Of a DNA stretch of 64,000 nt, positions 27,733 to 36,098 are shown in pieces. The position numbers and the translations under genes were made by a program. This DNA is from DASQPR01 sp963836785 (GTDB taxonomy: Bacteria; Actinomycetota; Actinomycetes; Mycobacteriales; Micromonosporaceae): the NCBI GenBank assembly GCA_963836785.1, contig CAWIKW010000001.1, positions 124,001 to 188,000 on the forward strand, read 5' to 3'. Numbering within the stretch: position 1 is the first letter of the stretch; each line of letters begins with the position of its first letter. The notes below the pieces were generated by a model. It worked only from the letters and a program-made list of their open reading frames with translations, searched no databases and was not told the DNA's origin.

Positions 27733-28137
27733 GTGGGCGACGACGCCAGCGCAGCGGGGCCGAGCCAGCTGTCGACGAGCATTGCTCCATGGCTCGCCGT
27801 GAGCGACGGCGCCGCCGCACTCGAGTTCTACCGAGCGGCGTTCGGTGCGACCGAGCGCGAACGGCTCGACGACGGCGGTCGGATCATGGTGGCGCGCCTC
27901 GCGATCGACGACGCTGAATTCTGGTTCCAGGAGGACACGGACGCGCTGAGCGGCTCGGCCGAGCGACCGATCCGCATGATTCTCACCGTCACCGACCCCG
28001 ATGCGCTGTTCGCCCGCGCCGTTGCCGCCGGCGCGACCGAGGTGTTTCCGGTCGGCGACGGCAACGGCTGGCACGTCGGCCGGGTCGCCGATCCGTTCGG
28101 CCACCACTGGGAGATCGGCCGCCCTCTCGCCGCCTAG
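27733..28137 (+). CDS. VOC (glyoxalase/bleomycin resistance) family protein
   Basis: A 134-residue protein with two beta-alpha-beta-beta-beta modules of the vicinal oxygen chelate fold: IAPWLAVSDGAAALEFYRAAFGA at the start, and a second half ending in VADPFGHHWEIGRPL, the usual HxWE metal-site tail. Its closest look is the PhnB/YdcA-like subgroup with a GATEVFPVGDGNGWHVG segment. Start is the GTG at 27733 behind GGGGAGGAC. It follows the GxGD protease gene by 18 nt on the same strand and could belong to the same transcript, but such genes are common and its link to that system is uncertain. Its stop overlaps the stop of the convergent GH1 gene (shared CTAG). Confidence 0.85.
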   Translation: MGDDASAAGPSQLSTSIAPWLAVSDGAAALEFYRAAFGATERERLDDGGRIMVARLAIDDAEFWFQEDTDALSGSAERPIRMILTVTDPDALFARAVAAGATEVFPVGDGNGWHVGRVADPFGHHWEIGRPLAA

Positions 28138-29645
28138 GAGCGCCGCGCGGGAAGCGCCAATCCGTTGTGGCGCACCGTGTCCCCGTAGACGAAGGCGCTC
28201 TCCTTGAGCGTACGCACCTGCGTGGCGAAGTCGACGTACGCGATGCCGAAGCGCTTGGCGTAGCCGTACGCCCATTCGAAGTTGTCCAGGAACGACCAGA
28301 GGAAGTAGCCGCGGACGTCGGCCCCGGCGGCGATCGCGCGATGTGTCGCCGCGAGATGATCGCGTAGATATGCGATGCGGTCCGCGTCGTGCACCCGACC
28401 CGATTCGTCGATCGCGTCGGCGAACGCCGCGCCGTTCTCGGTGATCATCATCGGCACCCCGTAGTCCTGGTGCAGGCGCGTCAGCAGTTCGGTGAGGCCG
28501 TTCGCATCAATCGGCCAGCCCATCTCGGTCTTCGGGCCGCCGATGTCGAGGAACTGTACGTCGTCGCAGCCCGGCCACGTTTCGCCGACGCCGTCGCCGT
28601 GCCCGTCGACGCGGGCGCGTGCACCGACACCGTCGTAGTGAGCTACGCACATCGGGCTGTAGTAGTTGACCCCGAGGATGTCGATCGGGCTCGCGATCAC
28701 CGCGAGGTCCCCGTCGCGGACATGCGACCAGTCGCTCACAGTGGCGGTGAACGCTCGCACGTCGTCGGGGTAGGCACCGCGGCACAGCGGATCGAGCCAG
28801 AGGCGGTTCTGGAGCCCGTCGACCTTGTACGCCGCGGCGACATCGACGGCGGAGTCGGTCGCGGGTCGGGCCACCGCCGGGTTCAGCGTGATCGACAGCC
28901 GCGCCGTCGCCGGCAACGTGGCGCGCAACGCTTGCACGGCGAGACCATGGCCGAGGAGGAGGTGGTGCGACGCCGCGAGCGCCTGGGCGCCACTCGTGTG
29001 CCCGGGGGCGTGTACGCCCGCACCGTAGCCGAGGAACGCCGAACACCACGGCTCGTTCAGCGTCGTCCACGACGACACGCGGTCGCCGAGGGCGGCGGCC
29101 ACGACGCCCGCGTAGTCGGCGAAGTGCTGTGCGGTGTCGCGGTTCGTCCAACCGCCCTTGTCCTGCAACGCCTGTGGCAGGTCCCAGTGATAGAGCGTCA
29201 GGACGGGCGCGATCCCGGCTTCGAGCAGCGCGTCGACCAGCCGCGAATAGAAGTCGAGCCCGCGCGCGTTCGCGACGCCGGCACCGCCCGGCACGATGCG
29301 CGGCCACGCGGTGGAGAACCGGTACGCCCGCATGCCGAGCTCGGCCATGAGCGCGATGTCGGACGCGTACCGGTGGTAATGGTCGTCGGCGATGTCGCCG
29401 GTGTCGCCGGCGGCGACCTTGCCGGGTGTGTGGCTGAACGTGTCCCAGATCGACGGCGTACGGCCGTCTTCCGCGACGGCGCCCTCGATCTGGTAGGCCG
29501 CGGTGGCCGTACCCCAGAGGAAGTCCTCGGGGAACGTGAGCCGTTCGGCGGTCGCCAGCGCCGCCGCCGTCCCGGCCGAGGCCGAGGCAGCGACCGAGGC
29601 CGAGGCAGTGACCGAGGACGAGGCAGTGAGTTCGGTCGACGTCAT
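28134..29645 (-). CDS. GH1 beta-glucosidase
   Basis: A 503-residue family 1 glycoside hydrolase, a retaining beta-glucosidase cleaving cellobiose or aryl/alkyl beta-glucosides inside the cell (no signal peptide). FPEDFLWGTATAAYQIEGA marks the N-terminus of the barrel, TLNEPW holds the acid/base (Glu198) and ITENGAA the nucleophile (Glu403). The first about 33 residues are a low-complexity Ala/Ser/Thr leader encoded by an 18-bp repeat and precede the normal family start. The start is taken as the ATG at 29645, and a further in-frame extension to 29747 is not supported. It is the last gene of the importer operon regulated by CelR/CebR-type operators, which fits uptake and hydrolysis of cello-oligosaccharides. 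Confidence 0.94.
   Translation of the reverse strand: MTSTELTASSSVTASASVAASASAGTAAALATAERLTFPEDFLWGTATAAYQIEGAVAEDGRTPSIWDTFSHTPGKVAAGDTGDIADDHYHRYASDIALMAELGMRAYRFSTAWPRIVPGGAGVANARGLDFYSRLVDALLEAGIAPVLTLYHWDLPQALQDKGGWTNRDTAQHFADYAGVVAAALGDRVSSWTTLNEPWCSAFLGYGAGVHAPGHTSGAQALAASHHLLLGHGLAVQALRATLPATARLSITLNPAVARPATDSAVDVAAAYKVDGLQNRLWLDPLCRGAYPDDVRAFTATVSDWSHVRDGDLAVIASPIDILGVNYYSPMCVAHYDGVGARARVDGHGDGVGETWPGCDDVQFLDIGGPKTEMGWPIDANGLTELLTRLHQDYGVPMMITENGAAFADAIDESGRVHDADRIAYLRDHLAATHRAIAAGADVRGYFLWSFLDNFEWAYGYAKRFGIAYVDFATQVRTLKESAFVYGDTVRHNGLALPARRS
29578..29631 (-). repeat. 18-bp tandem repeat in the GH1 5' coding region
   Basis: Three near-identical 18-bp units (GACCGAGGCCGAGGCAGT type on the plus strand) code for the Ala/Ser/Val/Thr-rich leader of the beta-glucosidase. 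The period keeps the reading frame. Confidence 0.85.
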
Positions 29646-29781
29646 CGTGCGACTGCCGCGGGACGAGCAGCGGACATCATGGTTCCTCCAGAGGAGTGTC
29701 GATCTCGGGACATCGATCGGGGGCGTCACCGTCCCGGCCGGCGGCACGTGATGGCCGCCGGCCGGAGCGCGGCTACCGTCT

Positions 29782-31464
29782 CTAGACGGCCGGCTTGAGG
29801 TGCAGGATCACGTATTCGACCTGGGCCTGGTTCGGCGACGGGTCGATGTAGGAGTTGTCCTTCGTCGGCCAGCCGACGAAGTTCTTCGAGCTGTACTCGA
29901 ACCAGCCGGCGCCGTAGAGCAGCGGGATCACCGGCGCCTGGGTGGACACGATGTTCGCGAGCGTGTTGATCGCGGACTGCTGTGCCTCCGGCGTCGCTGC
30001 CGCCGCGAAGGTCGCGAGGGCCTGCTGCGTGGCCGGATCATTCCACCGGCCGTTGTCGCCGGCCGCGGTCTTGCCGCTCACCAGGTTGTAGTCCAGCCAG
30101 TTGTCGTACTGGCTGTACGCGGTCGGGCCGCCGGCGCCCCAGTGGATGGCGCTGGAGAACGTACCGGCGGACAGGTCGTTGTTCCACTGGTCCGGCGTCA
30201 CACCGTTCACCGACACGTTGAAGCCCAACGGCTTGAGGTTCTGCGCGATGATCTGCGCGTCGGCGTAGTAGTCGGTGTAGGACGTCGGGTCCTCGACCTG
30301 GAACGCGACCTCCTGGCCGCCCTTGGCCCAGAATCCCTTGCTGTTCTTGGCGAAGCCAGCGCCGGTCATGATGGAATTCACCTTGTCGGCGTCGGGGCCG
30401 GGCTTCAGGTCGTTCTGCATGGTCGACGGCACGTTGGCCGCGAAGTTCGGCAGCAGCAGACCCGAGGACGACGTAGCCGGCGGTTCGTAGCCGGTCTCGC
30501 CCTGGGTGGACAGTTGCTGCCGGTTGACGCCGGCGCTGACCGCGAGGCGTACGGCCTGCTGGTTGAACGGCCACTTGGTCACGTTCGGCACCAGGACGAC
30601 GGTGTTGGTCGCCGGGAAGAAGTAGTGGTTGTGCGCCGGGTCCTTGGCGACGAAGTTCTGCTGGATGTTGTTGACGTTGTTGCCGCCGTAGTCGATCTCG
30701 CCCTGGGTCAGCGCGGTCAACGCGACGTCGTTGGAGGAGTACGCCGGGAAGCTGACCTTGGATACGGCCGGCACCCCGCCCCAGTAGCCCTGGTTCGCCT
30801 TGAGCGTGAAGCCCTGCGCGGTGAACTTGTCCATGACGTACGGCCCGGTGCCGATCGGCGTCGGGTCGGTCCACGTGGCCGGGTCGCTCTGCGCGCTCCA
30901 GATGTGCTTCGGCACGATCCATGTCTGCCCGGCGATGCCGTAGATGTTGGTGAATTCGGGCGCCGAGAACGAGACCGTGACGCTGTCCGCGCCACTCGTC
31001 GTGACACCGGTGATCGGCACGCCGATGTAGTTCAGCGCCTTGTTCTGCTGCATGAGCTGGAACGTGTAGGCCACGTCGTCGGCCGAGAACTTCTGGCCGT
31101 CGCTCCACTTCACGTCGTCGCGGAGCGCGAACGTGATCGATTTGCCGTCCGGGCTCCATGAGAAGCTCTTGGCGAGCCATGGATACGTCGTACCGGCCTT
31201 GGTGTTGTTGAATTGCATGAGCGGCTCATAGAACAGCGCGAGCGCGTTCTGGCTCTTGCCCGTGCTGGTGGCGGCGAATGGGTTGAACGTGTCGGTGAAG
31301 TTCGGCTGCGGATTGTTCTCGACGACGAGCGTCCGGCCGGTGGCGGCTTTCTTCGAACTCGGCGACGTCGCGTCTTTCGAGCACGCCGCGACCGCGAGGG
31401 CGACAACGCCCAGCACGGCGATTCCGGCAACGGTGCGCCGGAGCACTGAGGTTCTGCGAAGCAT
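29782..31464 (-). CDS. Opp/Dpp-type ABC substrate-binding lipoprotein
   Basis: A 560-residue extracytoplasmic solute receptor of family 5 (SBP_bac_5). The N-terminus is a lipoprotein signal with the lipobox AVAAC, so it is anchored to the membrane by Cys27-type lipidation after cleavage. The body shows the family pattern ALALFYEPLMQFNN and ITFALRDDVKWSDGQKFSADDVAYTFQLM. The start is the ATG at 31464; in-frame codons further upstream are rejected because the signal peptide begins here. It is in the same direction as two ATPases and two permeases and followed by the beta-glucosidase, so the ligand is probably a beta-linked oligosaccharide, as known for family-5 receptors in Thermotoga. A peptide ligand is the alternative. 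Confidence 0.92.
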   Translation of the reverse strand: MLRRTSVLRRTVAGIAVLGVVALAVAACSKDATSPSSKKAATGRTLVVENNPQPNFTDTFNPFAATSTGKSQNALALFYEPLMQFNNTKAGTTYPWLAKSFSWSPDGKSITFALRDDVKWSDGQKFSADDVAYTFQLMQQNKALNYIGVPITGVTTSGADSVTVSFSAPEFTNIYGIAGQTWIVPKHIWSAQSDPATWTDPTPIGTGPYVMDKFTAQGFTLKANQGYWGGVPAVSKVSFPAYSSNDVALTALTQGEIDYGGNNVNNIQQNFVAKDPAHNHYFFPATNTVVLVPNVTKWPFNQQAVRLAVSAGVNRQQLSTQGETGYEPPATSSSGLLLPNFAANVPSTMQNDLKPGPDADKVNSIMTGAGFAKNSKGFWAKGGQEVAFQVEDPTSYTDYYADAQIIAQNLKPLGFNVSVNGVTPDQWNNDLSAGTFSSAIHWGAGGPTAYSQYDNWLDYNLVSGKTAAGDNGRWNDPATQQALATFAAAATPEAQQSAINTLANIVSTQAPVIPLLYGAGWFEYSSKNFVGWPTKDNSYIDPSPNQAQVEYVILHLKPAV

Positions 31465-31642
31465 GGTGACTCCGTAAGCGTTCGGTCGGCGCGTGCCGAC
31501 GGTCGGTCGAGCGGGTGGGTGGAAAGTCACGGGGAAATAGGCGAACTCCATCGCGGCAACGCCCCGCACGGGCGCTCCCGGGTGGTAATCGGGAAGGGTG
31601 GATCAGATCGGTCCGCGCTTTGGCGCAAGACCGCCGGCGACG

Positions 31643-32677
31643 TCAGGCCATAGGCGACTCCTGTTCGACGGCGGGCTGCGATAACCCGGCTGCCTCCGGC
31701 CCGCCGGTGTCCGCTAGGAGCCAGCAGGCGCTCTGGTGACCGTCGGATGCGGTGAGCATCGGCGGCGCGTCGGTCCGGCACACGTCCATCACGAACGGGC
31801 ACCGCGGATGGAATCGACAGCCGGCCGGCGGGGTAACCAACGACGGCGGTGCGCCTCGCTGTCCCAGCCGGGTCGGTTGACCGGCGTCGGGATCCGGCGC
31901 GGCCGACAACAGCAGCTGCGTGTACGGGTGCGACGGCTCGTCGGTGACCTGCTCGGCCGGCCCCGACTCGACGATCCGGCCGGCGTACATCACGACGATG
32001 GTGTCGGCCAGGTAGCGCGCCGACGCGATGTCGTGGGTCACGTACAGGATCGCCAGGCCCTCGCGGTCGCGGAGATCGGCCAGCAGATTCAGCACACCGA
32101 GCCGGATCGACACGTCGAGCATCGACACCGGCTCGTCGGCCAGCAGCACCTGTGGCCGCACGGCGAGCGCCCGTGCGATCGCGACGCGCTGGCGCTGCCC
32201 GCCGGACAGCTCGTGCGGATATTTGTCGATGAACTGGTCGGCCGGTTCCAGTGCGACACGGCGCAACAGATCACGGATCGACGCGTCGATGTCGTCACCG
32301 GCGTACCCGTGGATTTTCAGTGGCCGGCCGAGAATGTAGCGCACGTCATGGACGGGGTTGAGCGACGCGAACGGGTCCTGCAACACCAGTTGCACCGCGG
32401 CGCGGTAGTCACGGCCGACCGATCCGTGAGTGTTGAGCGGCGCGCCGCCCAATCGCAGCTCGCCCGCGGTCGGCGCGGTCGTGCGGGCCAGCAGGCGCGA
32501 CACGGTGGACTTGCCGGAGCCGCTCTCGCCCACGACGGCGGTGACCCGGCCGGGGTGCAGCACGAGCGAGATGTCCTCGGCCGCGCGCACGAGGCTCGAC
32601 CGCCCGAACCGCTTGGTCCGCACGCGGTAGTGCTTGGCCAGGCCGATCGCTTCGAGGATGGGCTCGCCGGCACTCAT
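31643..32677 (-). CDS. Opp-type ABC transporter ATPase (OppF-like)
   Basis: A 344-residue nucleotide-binding subunit. Walker A is GESGSGKSTVS, the signature is LSGGQRQRVAIARAL and Walker B reads VLLADEP. The C-terminal oligopeptide/dipeptide extension carries the conserved GCRFHPRCPFVMDVC cysteine cluster (an iron-sulfur-like motif of Opp ATPases) and HQSACWL. The start codon at 32677 overlaps the upstream ATPase stop by ATGA. It works with the OppD-like partner to power the importer. The gap of 178 nt to the receptor gene contains a partial half-site of the CelR-type operator near 31570, too weak to call. Confidence 0.93.
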   Translation of the reverse strand: MSAGEPILEAIGLAKHYRVRTKRFGRSSLVRAAEDISLVLHPGRVTAVVGESGSGKSTVSRLLARTTAPTAGELRLGGAPLNTHGSVGRDYRAAVQLVLQDPFASLNPVHDVRYILGRPLKIHGYAGDDIDASIRDLLRRVALEPADQFIDKYPHELSGGQRQRVAIARALAVRPQVLLADEPVSMLDVSIRLGVLNLLADLRDREGLAILYVTHDIASARYLADTIVVMYAGRIVESGPAEQVTDEPSHPYTQLLLSAAPDPDAGQPTRLGQRGAPPSLVTPPAGCRFHPRCPFVMDVCRTDAPPMLTASDGHQSACWLLADTGGPEAAGLSQPAVEQESPMA

Positions 32678-33819
32678 GCTGAGTCCTCCGTCGGTGTCGC
32701 GGGGGTGACGCGCGCCGACGTCGCGTCGTGGGTCAGGGCCAACTCGGCCGGTACGGCGTGCGCCGAGTCCTGCAGCCAGCAGCTCACATCGCGAGCCCCG
32801 AATCCGTCGCGCAGCCGGAGCACCGGCGGATGCGCGCTCACGCACTCGGGCATGGCGTGCGCGCACCGAGGATGGAACGGGCAACCGGACGGGACGTGCC
32901 GGAGATCGGGCGGTGAGCCCTTGATGCCGGTCATCGCGATCCGCGGGCCGTGCAGCGACGGGAACGAATTCAACAGCCCGTACGTGTACGGGTGCCGCGG
33001 CGCCCGGAACAACGCCTGGGCCGGCGCGCGCTCCACGAGCTCGCCGGCGTACATGACCGCGATCGTGTCGGCCAGCTCGATCAGCAGCGACAGATCGTGC
33101 GTGATGAAGATGACGGTGAAGCCGAGGCGCTCGCGGAGGTCCATGAGCTGTTCGAGGATCTCCCGCTGGATGACGACGTCCAGCGCGGTCGTCGGCTCGT
33201 CCATGATGAGCAGCTGCGGGTGCAGCGCGATGGACAGCGCGATCATGACCCGCTGGCGCATGCCACCGGACAGTTCGTGCGGGTAGCTGCGGAGCCGGTC
33301 CGCGCCGATGCCGACCATGTCGAGCAGCTCGGCCGCGCGGGCGCGACGGTCCCGCTTGGACGTCTGCGGCTCGTGCGCCTTGAGCACGTCATCGATCAGC
33401 GTGCCGATCGTGAAGACCGGGTTCAGTGAGTTCAGCGCGCTCTGGAACACGACGGCGATCTCCGACCACCGTACGGACCGGATGACCGCCTTGTCGTCGG
33501 CGAGCAGGTCGACCGGGCGTGGGTCCATGCTCGGGTCCGGACGGGAGTAGAACGTCGCCTCGCCGGCCACGATCACGCCCGGGTCCCGTAGCAGCCGCGT
33601 GATCGCGTACACGAGCGTCGACTTGCCACTGCCGCTCTCGCCGGCGATTCCGAGCACCTCGCCGCGGCGTACGGTCAGGTCGACGTTCGCGACCGCGTGC
33701 ACGGCATTCGGGCCGATGCCGTAGTCGACGGAGAGTCCCCGGATGTCCAGGACGATGTCCTCGACCGACCGCTGGAGCGGCGCGCTGCGCGGAGCCGCGA
33801 TGAACTCGAGGTTGGTCAT
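32674..33819 (-). CDS. Opp-type ABC transporter ATPase (OppD-like)
   Basis: A 381-residue ATPase with Walker A GESGSGKSTLV, signature LSGGMRQRVMIALSI, Walker B LLIMDEPTTALD and the Opp-specific C-terminal region with SGCPFHPRCAHAMPEC. The preceding segment (VFQSALNSLNPVFTIGTLI) is the Q-loop typical of OppD/DppD. It is translationally coupled on both sides: its ATG overlaps the stop of the permease upstream (ATGA), and its stop overlaps the start of the next ATPase. The N-terminal 20 residues before the first strand are somewhat longer than usual. Confidence 0.93.
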   Translation of the reverse strand: MTNLEFIAAPRSAPLQRSVEDIVLDIRGLSVDYGIGPNAVHAVANVDLTVRRGEVLGIAGESGSGKSTLVYAITRLLRDPGVIVAGEATFYSRPDPSMDPRPVDLLADDKAVIRSVRWSEIAVVFQSALNSLNPVFTIGTLIDDVLKAHEPQTSKRDRRARAAELLDMVGIGADRLRSYPHELSGGMRQRVMIALSIALHPQLLIMDEPTTALDVVIQREILEQLMDLRERLGFTVIFITHDLSLLIELADTIAVMYAGELVERAPAQALFRAPRHPYTYGLLNSFPSLHGPRIAMTGIKGSPPDLRHVPSGCPFHPRCAHAMPECVSAHPPVLRLRDGFGARDVSCWLQDSAHAVPAELALTHDATSARVTPATPTEDSA

Positions 33820-34871
33820 CGGTCCACCTCCGTCTGCGGCGCGGCGGCGCTGACGCGCCTCGCGCCTTTCTTGACCACGGGCGTGAAGCCGAGCTGTGGG
33901 GTGTGCGGCACGCCGGCTCGCCTGGCCGCCTTGCGGGACAACCCGGCCGCGCGCAGTCGCGGGTTGATGAACTCGTCGATGCCGAAGTTGATGAGTGCGA
34001 GACTCGTGCCGAGCAGCGCGATACACAGGCCGGGCGGGATATACCACCACCACTGGCCGGACACGACCGCCTGGCCTTGGGTGGCGTCGAACAGGATCGA
34101 GCCCCAGCTGTAGTTGTTCGCCGGGTCCAGCACGCCGAGGAAGCCCAGCGCCACGTACGTCCCGATCGCGTACAACACGGTGAACAGGAACGACGCCGCG
34201 AGGATGGCGACGAGGTTCGGCACCATCTCGGACACGATGATCTTCCAGGTGCGCTCGCCGCTGATCCGGGCCGCCTCGACGAAGTCCCGGTTACGCAGCG
34301 ACAGCGACTGCGCGCGCAGCACCCGTGCGCCCCAGGCCCAGCCGGTCAACGCGATCACGGCGCCGACGAGCAGGTCGTTGGCCGACTCGCCCTTCGGCAG
34401 GAAGCTGCCCACGACGATCAGCAACGGCAGCGCCGGCAACACGAGGAAAACGTTGGCCAGCATGGACAGGACGTCGTCGACCCAGCCGCCCACGTACCCG
34501 GCCGTGATGCCGATGACGATGGACAACACGGTCGCGATCGCGCCGGCGAGGAACGACACCACAATCGTCGGACGCGCCCCGACCAGGAGCTGCGACCAGA
34601 TGTCCTGACCGAGCTGCGTCTGGCCGAGCCAATGGTGCGCGCTCGGGTTCTGCGACGTGGACAGCGTGATGTGACCCGGGTCGTACGGCGCGATCCACGG
34701 ACCGATGACCGCGAGGATCACGAACAGGCCGAGGAGCACCAGCCCGACGGTCATCTTCCGCGACCGGGGCAACCGCACAAGGCGGCGTCGCCGGCGGTGC
34801 GCAACGACCGGCGTGCCGGGCGCGTCACCGGCCGACGGTGCGTTCGCGAGGTCGACGATCGTCGTCACCAT
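33816..34871 (-). CDS. Opp-type ABC permease (OppC-like)
   Basis: A 351-residue inner-membrane subunit. After a basic N-terminal tail (RRRRRLVRLPRSRK) come six transmembrane helices, with GQTQLGQDIWSQLLVGARPTI before the core and the EAA-type coupling loop around EAARISGERTWKIIVSEMVPN. A C-terminal extension after DEFINPRLR is longer than usual (about 35 residues, basic) and may be cytosolic. The gene begins 4 nt after the stop of the other permease, so both are made from one message in equal amounts. Confidence 0.92.
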   Translation of the reverse strand: MVTTIVDLANAPSAGDAPGTPVVAHRRRRRLVRLPRSRKMTVGLVLLGLFVILAVIGPWIAPYDPGHITLSTSQNPSAHHWLGQTQLGQDIWSQLLVGARPTIVVSFLAGAIATVLSIVIGITAGYVGGWVDDVLSMLANVFLVLPALPLLIVVGSFLPKGESANDLLVGAVIALTGWAWGARVLRAQSLSLRNRDFVEAARISGERTWKIIVSEMVPNLVAILAASFLFTVLYAIGTYVALGFLGVLDPANNYSWGSILFDATQGQAVVSGQWWWYIPPGLCIALLGTSLALINFGIDEFINPRLRAAGLSRKAARRAGVPHTPQLGFTPVVKKGARRVSAAAPQTEVDR

Positions 34872-34875
34872 CGGC

Positions 34876-35856
34876 TCATGCCTCCTGACGGGCGCGTGGG
34901 TCGAGGAACACGTAGACGACGTCGGCCAGCAGGTTCGCGGCCAGCACGACGAACGTGATGATGAGGAAGATGCCCTGGATCAGCGGGTAGTCCTCGCCAA
35001 GCACGGCTTGGTAGAGCACGTCCCCGATGCCCGGGTAGGAAAACACGATCTCGGTGAGCAGCGACCCAGTGACGACGAAACTCAGTGCGAGCGCGAAGCT
35101 CGACACCGACGGGAGGATCGCGTTGCGGGCCGCGTACCAGATGACCCGCCGGGTCGGCAGCACCTCCGCCTCGGCCAGCAGGACGTAGTCCTCGTCCCGC
35201 ACGGTGACCATCATGTTGCGCATACCGATGATCCAGCCGGCCAGCGACGCGCCGATGATCGTGACGCCGGGCAGCACGGCATGGTTGATCGCGTCGGAGA
35301 GGAACGGGCCGTTCAACCCGATCGTGTTCTCCTGGAAGTCGTACCCGCCGTGGTTCGGGAACCAGTGCAGCGTCGTCGCGAACAACAGCAGAAGCAGCGT
35401 CGCGAGGAAGAAATACGGCATCGCCTGGAAGAACGTGCTGATCGGCAGGATGCCCTCGATCCACGAGCCGCGCTTCCAGGCGACCAGCGAGCCGATGACC
35501 GTACCGAGGATGAAGCTGACGACGGTCGCGGCCCCGACCAGCAGGATCGTCCAGAAGATCGCGCTGTGGACGACGGAGGTGACCGTCGCCGGATACTGCG
35601 AGATGGACAGCCCGAGATTGCCGTGGAGCAGGTGGTTCCAGTACGTCAGGTACTGACTCCACAGTCCCTCGTGGAGGTTGATGCCGAACTGGGCGTAGAG
35701 GCTCGCCGCGGCCTGCGGCGGGATCGCGCCGGCATGCGAGGAGATGACCGCCTCGACCGGGTTGCCGGGGATCATGTGCGGGATGAAGAAGTCGAGCGTG
35801 ATCGCAATGAACGCGGTGACCGCGTAGAAGCCCAGTCGCCGGAGCAGCACGAGCAC
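34876..35856 (-). CDS. Opp-type ABC permease (OppB-like)
   Basis: A 326-residue permease and first gene of the importer operon. It starts with a hydrophobic helix (LRRLGFYAVTAFIAITLDFFIP) and has the HMIPGNPVEA periplasmic segment, six helices and the EAA loop (EAEVLPTRRVIWYAARN). I place the start at the GTG at 35856, preceded by GGAAGGGG, rather than at the ATG at 35949. The upstream ATG lies inside a CelR-type operator, and the codons between have no family similarity. The promoter is therefore in 35857-36098 and is covered by two operator copies. Confidence 0.9.
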   Translation of the reverse strand: MLVLLRRLGFYAVTAFIAITLDFFIPHMIPGNPVEAVISSHAGAIPPQAAASLYAQFGINLHEGLWSQYLTYWNHLLHGNLGLSISQYPATVTSVVHSAIFWTILLVGAATVVSFILGTVIGSLVAWKRGSWIEGILPISTFFQAMPYFFLATLLLLLFATTLHWFPNHGGYDFQENTIGLNGPFLSDAINHAVLPGVTIIGASLAGWIIGMRNMMVTVRDEDYVLLAEAEVLPTRRVIWYAARNAILPSVSSFALALSFVVTGSLLTEIVFSYPGIGDVLYQAVLGEDYPLIQGIFLIITFVVLAANLLADVVYVFLDPRARQEA

Positions 35857-35934
35857 AGCCAGGCCCCTTCCGTCCAGGTCCGCGCGCCGGTTGCGGTGCG
35901 CGGTGCACGAGAGCGGCCACCCTGGGTACGGGTT

Positions 35935-35948
35935 CGGGAGCGCTCCCA
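35935..35948. promoter_or_regulatory. CelR/CebR-type LacI-family operator 1
   Basis: CGGGAGCGCTCCCA matches 13 of 14 positions of TGGGAGCGCTCCCA, the established site of the cellobiose-responsive LacI-family repressors CelR (Thermobifida) and CebR (Streptomyces). It lies 79 nt upstream of the importer operon start codon. Confidence 0.85.
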
Positions 35949-35990
35949 TGAGCAGATTGCCTGCCGGTTACGAACGTGTCAAGGCCATCA

Positions 35991-36004
35991 TGGGAGCGTT
36001 CCCA
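35991..36004. promoter_or_regulatory. CelR/CebR-type LacI-family operator 2
   Basis: TGGGAGCGTTCCCA, again 13 of 14 to the same consensus, 56 bp (centre to centre) from operator 1. Paired sites suggest strong repression, possibly by looping or co-operative binding. No LacI-family gene is in this window, so the repressor is encoded elsewhere. Confidence 0.85.
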
Positions 36005-36098
36005 TTTCGTTACCGCGCGGTGCCTACCGCACGTCGTCGGCGTACGTGCCGCGGACGCCGACTCGGTCTCGCGGCGGCGTGCCCGATGGCGGCTTGCC

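Noticed and set aside
31560..31585. A third CelR-type operator before the receptor gene
   Set aside because: Only one half (GCGCTCCC) matches; the other half is broken, so it was not called.
35857..35949. ATG start for the OppB-like permease at 35949
   Set aside because: The codon lies inside a CelR-type operator and the extra residues are not permease-like; a GTG at 35856 has a good ribosome site.
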